A stretch of DNA of 27,683 bases, from NCBI GenBank assembly GCA_031279305.1, contig JAITIS010000104.1, positions 1 through 27,683 of the forward strand, written 5' to 3'. Shown in pieces: positions 22,881 through 27,683 of the stretch (positions within the stretch are counted from its first letter, which is position 1; every line of letters starts with the position of its first letter). Under the pieces are notes generated by a model that ran no database searches, was not told the origin of the DNA, and was given only the letters and a program-made list of their open reading frames with translations. This stretch comes from Candidatus Margulisiibacteriota bacterium. Its GTDB lineage: Bacteria; Margulisbacteria; Termititenacia; Termititenacales; Termititenacaceae. Made by a program: the position numbers and the translations under genes.

Positions 22881-23609
22881 TTATTTTCGCAGCGCCGCTT
22901 TGGAAAATAAATGCTCCGGCAGCTGGTCATTGAATTCCAGCGACTCGATATTGACCAGCGTGCCGTCGCCGTCTTTCAGCGCATCTTTATATGTCATTGT
23001 TTTGGCCAGCCAGCGTTTATTGACCTGCATCACCGCGGATACTTCCAGCAGCTTGAGCAGTCTGCCGCTTTGAGCATAAAGCTCTTCTTTGAGGGCGATA
23101 TATCTTTCTTTGTCCACCCAGAGTTTGCGTCTGGCGTACGCTGTGTCTGCTGTTTTGGCGGTTAAGTCCAGCGCCCAGACCGGACGCTCCCGCAGAATTT
23201 CCTCGCCGATCAGACTGGCGGTGTAGGTGTTTAGCAGGTACGGGTCCTCCAGCATATCCTCATAAGACATATCGGATCCCAGCACGGACTGGCGCAGCAG
23301 GTGACCGCTGATTAGAATAGTCCGGTCAGTGTCCGGCGAGTAAGTCCAGAGCTGATCGCCCAGCTTGAGCATTTTTGTGCCTTTTTCGCGCGCGGGGGAG
23401 AGATACTCGGTAAAAGAATCTTTGCTATTTCGCTGCCAAACTCTGGCGCTGATCGTGCGGTCGCCGCGCCTGCCGCGTATGGTCATAGTCATCACGGCGA
23501 TCTTGCCGTCGGACAAACGATTGGCATCGATCTTCCGCAGAATGTTCTCCGCGCTTTCTGCGGACAGCCAAAAGGTTAGCAGGCTCAATAATAAAATTAT
23601 TTTTTTCAA
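22881..23609 (-). CDS. LolA-like periplasmic protein (outer-membrane lipoprotein-sorting family, PF17131-like)
   Basis: This 242-residue exported protein has a TTG start at 23609 preceded by AAAGGA, a signal peptide (KKIILLLSLLTFWLSA) and a processed N-terminus around residue 20. The pattern AENILRKIDANRLSDGK, then MTIRGRRGDRTISARVWQR, GTKMLKLGDQLWTYSPDTDR and MSYEDMLEDPYLLNTY matches the outer-membrane lipoprotein-sorting family, a LolA-fold group common beside FtsX-type ABC permeases. It probably carries a lipid or lipoprotein through the periplasm. It is the last gene of the five-gene minus-strand locus. The classical LolA arginine could not be located. Confidence 0.82.
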   Translation of the reverse strand: MKKIILLLSLLTFWLSAESAENILRKIDANRLSDGKIAVMTMTIRGRRGDRTISARVWQRNSKDSFTEYLSPAREKGTKMLKLGDQLWTYSPDTDRTILISGHLLRQSVLGSDMSYEDMLEDPYLLNTYTASLIGEEILRERPVWALDLTAKTADTAYARRKLWVDKERYIALKEELYAQSGRLLKLLEVSAVMQVNKRWLAKTMTYKDALKDGDGTLVNIESLEFNDQLPEHLFSKAALRK

Positions 23610-23624
23610 AAAATTTTCCTTTCG

Positions 23625-24896
23625 TTAAGTTTCTAATTCTTTGAACAGTTGCGCGGTCTGGCGTTTGAAAATGCCTAAACCCGCCAGCGCGCTGCCGATA
23701 AAAGTTGCCAGCACGCCCGGCAAAAAACCGATAATGTAACATTCCGGCGTGACCCGCGCGCGCATAATATTCTCGACCATCATAGTGGAATTATTGAATA
23801 CCGCGCCGTAATCCAGACCGTGATATTGCAGCCAGTAACTCAATAAAATGCCGAAAAAGGTGCCGCTAATCGAGCCGCCGATGCCGATCAGCGCCGCCTC
23901 GCCCAGCATACTGCAGTAAATATGACTTTTGCTCTCGCCGATCGCCAGCCGCACGCCCAATTCGCCATAACGCCGCAAGCCGCCGATCAATCCGGCATTC
24001 CATAACACCAGCGTCATCACCGCGACGAAAATTATAGCAATAATAAACATCACGGCGTCAGCCATTGCAAAATAGCTGGCCATACCGCTGTCTTCGATGA
24101 GCGTGCGCATCACCGGGCTAAATTCAGCCGCGGCGTCCTGATATTGCGCGTTAAAATTGGCCTGCAGAATTTTGGCTTTTTGGTCATTGTAAGCGTTGTC
24201 CGCGAAGAAACCCAGCAGCGCTCCGGCGGCGTCCCGCATATCCAGCGCGTTTTGTATGTCGCGCAGATCCGCGATGATCGCGCCGCGGTCCATTGCCGCC
24301 ACGCCGAAACGCGCTGTGCCGGCCAGCTTAAAATTATTAACCGCCATACTGCCGTGCATAGTCGAGCCGATCAGCGTTACCGTATCTCCGGGCGAGACTT
24401 TTAATCTCTGCGCGAAATCTGCGGCCAGCAGTATCTCGCCGGATTTCTCCGGCAGGCGTCCGCGCACCAGAGATTTTTTTAGATTGAGAAAATCAAGCTC
24501 TGGACTATCCGCGCTTAGATCCACCGCGCTGCCGACCGCCGGCCCCTGTGTCCGCGTGTCGCCGTTTAGGTCGGGAATATCAATTAACCCGCCGAAATTG
24601 ATTCGCGGCGTCCAGATAATACCGGGATATTCCGCGCGCAGTACAGCCAGCCAATCCGCCAGATCCAGCAGAGCCAGCTCGTTAGGCGACTGCTCGGCTT
24701 CCGCGGCGTAAGCCTGTGTCATAATTTTCACGTGGCCGGTCTGGTGATGTGCCGTGGTGTTGTACATATTGGCCAGCGCGCCGTTAAAAAACGCCTGAAG
24801 AAAAACTATTAAGAACACGCCGAAGGTTACGGTCAGCACCGGAAAAAACGAACGAGAGCGGTCGCGCAATAAACCTTTGAGCAAAAATTTAATCAT
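23625..24896 (-). CDS. FtsX/LolC-MacB-type ABC permease
   Basis: This 423-residue protein has the MacB/LolE layout: one N-terminal membrane helix (about 15-38), a large periplasmic domain (about 40-270), and three C-terminal helices (about 275-410). The cytoplasmic coupling region ELGVRLAIGESKSHI is the typical FtsX loop. The gene starts in an ATGA overlap with the upstream permease and ends 15 nt before the LolA-like gene. Two non-identical permeases plus one ATPase suggest a heterodimeric transporter of the mechanotransmission type, which extracts lipids or lipoproteins from the outer leaflet of the inner membrane instead of carrying solutes through a channel. Confidence 0.88.
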   Translation of the reverse strand: MIKFLLKGLLRDRSRSFFPVLTVTFGVFLIVFLQAFFNGALANMYNTTAHHQTGHVKIMTQAYAAEAEQSPNELALLDLADWLAVLRAEYPGIIWTPRINFGGLIDIPDLNGDTRTQGPAVGSAVDLSADSPELDFLNLKKSLVRGRLPEKSGEILLAADFAQRLKVSPGDTVTLIGSTMHGSMAVNNFKLAGTARFGVAAMDRGAIIADLRDIQNALDMRDAAGALLGFFADNAYNDQKAKILQANFNAQYQDAAAEFSPVMRTLIEDSGMASYFAMADAVMFIIAIIFVAVMTLVLWNAGLIGGLRRYGELGVRLAIGESKSHIYCSMLGEAALIGIGGSISGTFFGILLSYWLQYHGLDYGAVFNNSTMMVENIMRARVTPECYIIGFLPGVLATFIGSALAGLGIFKRQTAQLFKELET

Positions 24897-26077
24897 ACGA
24901 TTTTGCCCCGCAGGGCATCCGTGGGCGTGAGTTTGGCGATGCGGCGGCAGGGCAGGTAACTGATCAGCGCTGTCAGCGCGATAATAAATGCGGCTGTGCC
25001 CAGTACGATGCTTGGCGTATAAATCGGATAGAGCACGCTGCCCAGCGTCAAACCAAGCTGAGCATAACTATCGCCCAGAGCGAAACCAACCCGCGCGAAC
25101 CAGATCAGCAGCGGCGTGCCGTAAATAAACGCCAAAACAGCGGCCAAAACAGCATACAAAGTGCCTTCCAGAGTAAAAATCCAGATCAGGTTGGCTTTGG
25201 TAATACCCAGCGCCAGCATTGTGCCCATTTCTTTGATGCGGTGATAAATAGCCAAGATCTGTGTGTCAAAAATGCCCAGCATAGCGAGGAATAAAAAAAC
25301 GGCGTACAGTACGCCGCCTTCGATGTATTGCGCGGTCATCATACTGCGCTCATCGGCCGTCAGAAAATATTGGTCTTTAAACTGCCAGTCCTTTTCCGCG
25401 CTGGGGTCAAGCCGCGGACGCGCGCTGTCTACAGCGGTGATGACTAGGGTGGCTTCTCCGTGCAGATTGGTCATTTTTTGCAGGCGGTCAAGCGGTATCC
25501 AAACCTGTCCTTGATCAATGGCGTTCACGTTGGTATTGAGCGTTTCCACTATTTCAATTTCGTCAGCGTCGTAGGTGCCGCGCGCGTCGCGCCAGCGCAG
25601 CACAGCCGTTCCGCCCTTTTTCAGCCCGGCGCTTTTGGCCATAGCGTCGCCGATAATAGCCGGTATGGCGCGGCCTCCGCCGCGCAGTTTGACAGTGGGA
25701 ATATCAATAATCGTCTGGTCTGTTTTGATGCCGTTGAGCGTGATATTGATAACGCGGTTTTGCGTGTATAGAGTGGCCTGTCTTTTGAGCGCCGGCACAG
25801 CCAGTCCGGCGCCGGCCATTTCCTGCAAAGCGTCCGGCAGGCGGCCGTGCGCGTCGTCGAGCGTCAGCGTGTCAAAAGGATCATAGCCGGTATGCCAGTA
25901 CTGGCCGCCTCCGTAATAACTGGCTGTGACCGCACGCAGCATCTGCTCGCTCATACCTTTGTACAGACCTTGGCAGCCGATGATGATGACGAAAGATACG
26001 GATAAAACAAAAACGTTGAGCCCGGTACGCAGTCCCGCGCCGAACAAATTGCGCAGGGCTAGTTTTAACAGCGGCAT
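24893..26077 (-). CDS. FtsX/LolC-MacB-type ABC permease (second subunit)
   Basis: This 394-residue permease has the same layout: N-terminal helix (about 15-35), periplasmic domain (about 36-255), three C-terminal helices. IKEMGTMLALGITKANLIWIF is the FtsX coupling region. PCRRIAKLTPTDALRGKIV at the C-terminus matches the MacB/FtsX family ending (P-x-x-x-I-x-x-x-x-P-x-x-A-L-R). Start and stop overlap its neighbours by 13 and 4 nt, so expression is tightly coupled. It would pair with the other permease. Confidence 0.88.
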   Translation of the reverse strand: MPLLKLALRNLFGAGLRTGLNVFVLSVSFVIIIGCQGLYKGMSEQMLRAVTASYYGGGQYWHTGYDPFDTLTLDDAHGRLPDALQEMAGAGLAVPALKRQATLYTQNRVINITLNGIKTDQTIIDIPTVKLRGGGRAIPAIIGDAMAKSAGLKKGGTAVLRWRDARGTYDADEIEIVETLNTNVNAIDQGQVWIPLDRLQKMTNLHGEATLVITAVDSARPRLDPSAEKDWQFKDQYFLTADERSMMTAQYIEGGVLYAVFLFLAMLGIFDTQILAIYHRIKEMGTMLALGITKANLIWIFTLEGTLYAVLAAVLAFIYGTPLLIWFARVGFALGDSYAQLGLTLGSVLYPIYTPSIVLGTAAFIIALTALISYLPCRRIAKLTPTDALRGKIV

Positions 26078-26772
26078 CTTGGAATGCTCTCATCGCTGGC
26101 AACCCGTCCGTCGGCCAGCCTGATTTTCCGGCGCAGATGCTTGATAACTTTTTCATCGTGCGTGGAAAAAATAAAAGTGGTGTTTAATTCCTTATTAAGT
26201 TTTTTCATTATCTCCATAATACTGGCGGAATTTTGCGCGTCCAGATTGGCAGTCGGCTCATCGGCCAGCACCAGTCTGGGGTTTTTGACTATAGCGCGGG
26301 CGATCGCCACGCGCTGGCATTGCCCGCCGGAAAGCTGTTTGGGCCTGGAGCCGGCGCGGTCGGCGAGACCCACCCACTCCAGCGCCTGCCTGACCATAGC
26401 CTGCCGCCGCGCTGGTTTGAGCTGCGGCTGCAGGAGTAAAGGAAATTCAATATTTTCATAGACGGTGTAAACAGGCAGCAGATTAAAAGTTTGAAAAATA
26501 AAACCGATTGCAAAATTACGCAGAGCCGCCGCCTGTTTGGGCGACAGTTTTTCTATTTTTTGGCCGAGCACTTTTGCCGAGCCGCTGGTGGGCAGATCCA
26601 GCGAGCCGATAATATTGAGCAGCGTGGTTTTACCGGATCCGCTGGGGCCGATCAAGCCGGCGAATTCTCCAGCCGCGAAGCTCAGCGTGACATTATTCAG
26701 CGCCTTGAGCGCCGCCACGCCCATTGGGTAGCTTTTGCTCAGATTTTTTAGTTCGATGATTTTTTCGCCCAT
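26065..26772 (-). CDS. LolD/MacB-type ABC ATPase
   Basis: This 235-residue ATPase has Walker A GPSGSGKT at 42-49, the Q-loop region IFQTFNLLPVYTVYENIEF, signature LSGGQ at 146-150, Walker B LVLADEP around 167-172, D-loop NLDAQ, and an H-loop in STHDE. NLLPVYTVYENIEFPLL is characteristic of the LolD/MacB/FtsE branch. A good site GAGGGGA precedes the ATG. It is followed in the same operon by two permeases and a LolA-like protein. Whether the substrate is lipoprotein, lipid or peptide is open. Confidence 0.92.
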   Translation of the reverse strand: MGEKIIELKNLSKSYPMGVAALKALNNVTLSFAAGEFAGLIGPSGSGKTTLLNIIGSLDLPTSGSAKVLGQKIEKLSPKQAAALRNFAIGFIFQTFNLLPVYTVYENIEFPLLLQPQLKPARRQAMVRQALEWVGLADRAGSRPKQLSGGQCQRVAIARAIVKNPRLVLADEPTANLDAQNSASIMEIMKKLNKELNTTFIFSTHDEKVIKHLRRKIRLADGRVASDESIPRCRC

Positions 26773-26783
26773 TTTTAATCCCC

Positions 26784-27683
26784 TCAGTAATTATAGCTGA
26801 AAATAAACTGGATGGCATCCTGCTGGCTGTCGCCCGGTGCGTGAGCAAGCAGAATTTGCCAGACAAAATCATCCAGCGTCCTCTGCCAGCTAAACCGGGT
26901 TTGATTGGTGTTTGCGGCGTAATACTGCAGGACGCTGACCGTATCGTACAGATTGAGCGGGTAGTCGGCCATAATGCCATAAATCTGTGAGTTGATATTT
27001 TCACTTTTCACTTCTAAGCTGCTGTCCTGATTAAATTTTTCGACCAGCATATGCAAGCCGTTGCCCAGCGCAAAAGTGTAATCCGCGCCGATGGTAAAGA
27101 GGCGCTGCTTGGCCAAGGCGCGCAAAATTTGGCTGTCCTGCTGGTCAATATCTACGGCGCTGTGCGCGGCTTCAAACCAGACGCCGATGCCCGTATCCCA
27201 TTTGCCGTCCAGACCCACGCGCCGTTCGGCTGTTATTTCGTCAGACAACAGCGAGAAAGTCGGACTTGCGCCAAAATCTATGCGGCGTTGATGATATGTC
27301 AAGCCGGCTTCGCCGTTGAACACCGGCAGCTGCAAGCGCCCGCCAAATTCCCCGGTGTATTTAGCGGTCGGAATTATTTCCGCGCCTTTCAGTTCATCGC
27401 TGCCGGCTAATCCCCACAGCCAAAAATTGGCATTATTGGGCAGATAGTAACGCGCCAGTATGCCTTTGACGCCTTCCGTGTAGCCCAGCGGATCTAGCGG
27501 GTCAATAGCGTCGAACCATTGCAGCGGACGGAACAGCACTGCGGAGCCAAAATTTATTTTTTGCAGGCCGGCGCGCATTTCACCCTGTCCGATTTTTAGG
27601 CGCGCCCAGAGCCGGTGCGGCTTTAGTTTTGGCGCGGCGCCGGAAGCATTAACCGCGTTTAAGACAATATCGGCATCCAGTTC
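26784..27683 (-). CDS. Outer-membrane beta-barrel protein (5' end outside window)
   Basis: The frame is open to the window edge; the ATG at 27578 is internal. About 299 residues are visible with alternating polar/hydrophobic strands, many aromatic residues, and the terminal strand AIQFIFSYNY ending in an aromatic residue as expected for BAM-assembled barrels. The block FGSAVLFRPLQWFDAIDPLDPLGYTEGV looks like a porin or alginate-export/DUF1302-type barrel, but I cannot name the family. It is upstream of the ABC ATPase by 11 nt, so it is likely part of the same transport system, providing an outer-membrane acceptor or export channel. Confidence 0.7.
   Translation of the reverse strand, partial: ELDADIVLNAVNASGAAPKLKPHRLWARLKIGQGEMRAGLQKINFGSAVLFRPLQWFDAIDPLDPLGYTEGVKGILARYYLPNNANFWLWGLAGSDELKGAEIIPTAKYTGEFGGRLQLPVFNGEAGLTYHQRRIDFGASPTFSLLSDEITAERRVGLDGKWDTGIGVWFEAAHSAVDIDQQDSQILRALAKQRLFTIGADYTFALGNGLHMLVEKFNQDSSLEVKSENINSQIYGIMADYPLNLYDTVSVLQYYAANTNQTRFSWQRTLDDFVWQILLAHAPGDSQQDAIQFIFSYNY

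Noticed and set aside
1..27683. CRISPR arrays, insertion sequences, prophage genes
   Set aside because: I saw no regularly spaced repeats, transposase or integrase motifs on either strand.

Overview
This is a dense stretch of chromosome from a diderm bacterium. The evidence for an outer membrane is an LpxL/HtrB-type acyltransferase, a Lol/MacB-like ABC locus with a LolA-like periplasmic protein, and an outer-membrane beta-barrel. Coding density is high, genes overlap by 1 to 23 nt, GTG and TTG starts are common, and convergent genes overlap at their 3' ends. I cannot assign a phylum. There are no insertion sequences, rRNA genes or CRISPR arrays.

Layout. 1-478: C-terminus of a TPR-like protein. 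558-4444: a surface-polysaccharide module (NDP-sugar epimerase, UDP-sugar 6-dehydrogenase, WecA-like polyprenyl-phosphate sugar-1-phosphate transferase, small EamA/SMR-like membrane protein). 4441-6597: a shortened Mfd whose UvrA-binding D2 segment is joined directly to the RNA-polymerase-interaction domain. 6587-7366: a convergent ankyrin-repeat protein. 7367-8735: tRNA-Tyr and tRNA-Arg flanking a decayed segment with a short-chain dehydrogenase pseudogene. 8739-10607: YgjP-like metalloprotease and M23 peptidase (minus). 10657-12370: pdxA-ksgA. 12367-16595: LpxL-like acyltransferase, a 42-codon gene behind a near-perfect sigma-54 promoter, coaX, a FecR-like membrane protein, rluD and the divergent trxB. 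16674-18083: a MATE transporter. 18120-20018: a BioW-BioF fusion. 20080-22879: a five-gene sulfur operon. 22881-27683 (minus): OM protein, ABC ATPase, two permeases and a LolA-like protein.

The most interesting system is the 20.0-22.9 kb operon. It encodes a YezD-family protein, a ThiS-like sulfur carrier with a seven-glycine tail capped by leucine, a MetY-type sulfhydrylase, an E1-like activating enzyme and a JAMM protease. This matches the logic of protein-thiocarboxylate-dependent homocysteine/methionine synthesis described for Wolinella succinogenes (HcyS/HcyF/HcyD with MetY). JAMM would trim the carrier tail, E1 would adenylate it for thiocarboxylation, and MetY would take the sulfur. 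A TTGACA-N17-TATCAT promoter precedes the operon.

Other points of interest are the minimal Mfd, the sigma-54-driven small gene, and a recurrent leaderless-looking layout in which a -10 hexamer sits exactly 6 nt before the ATG.
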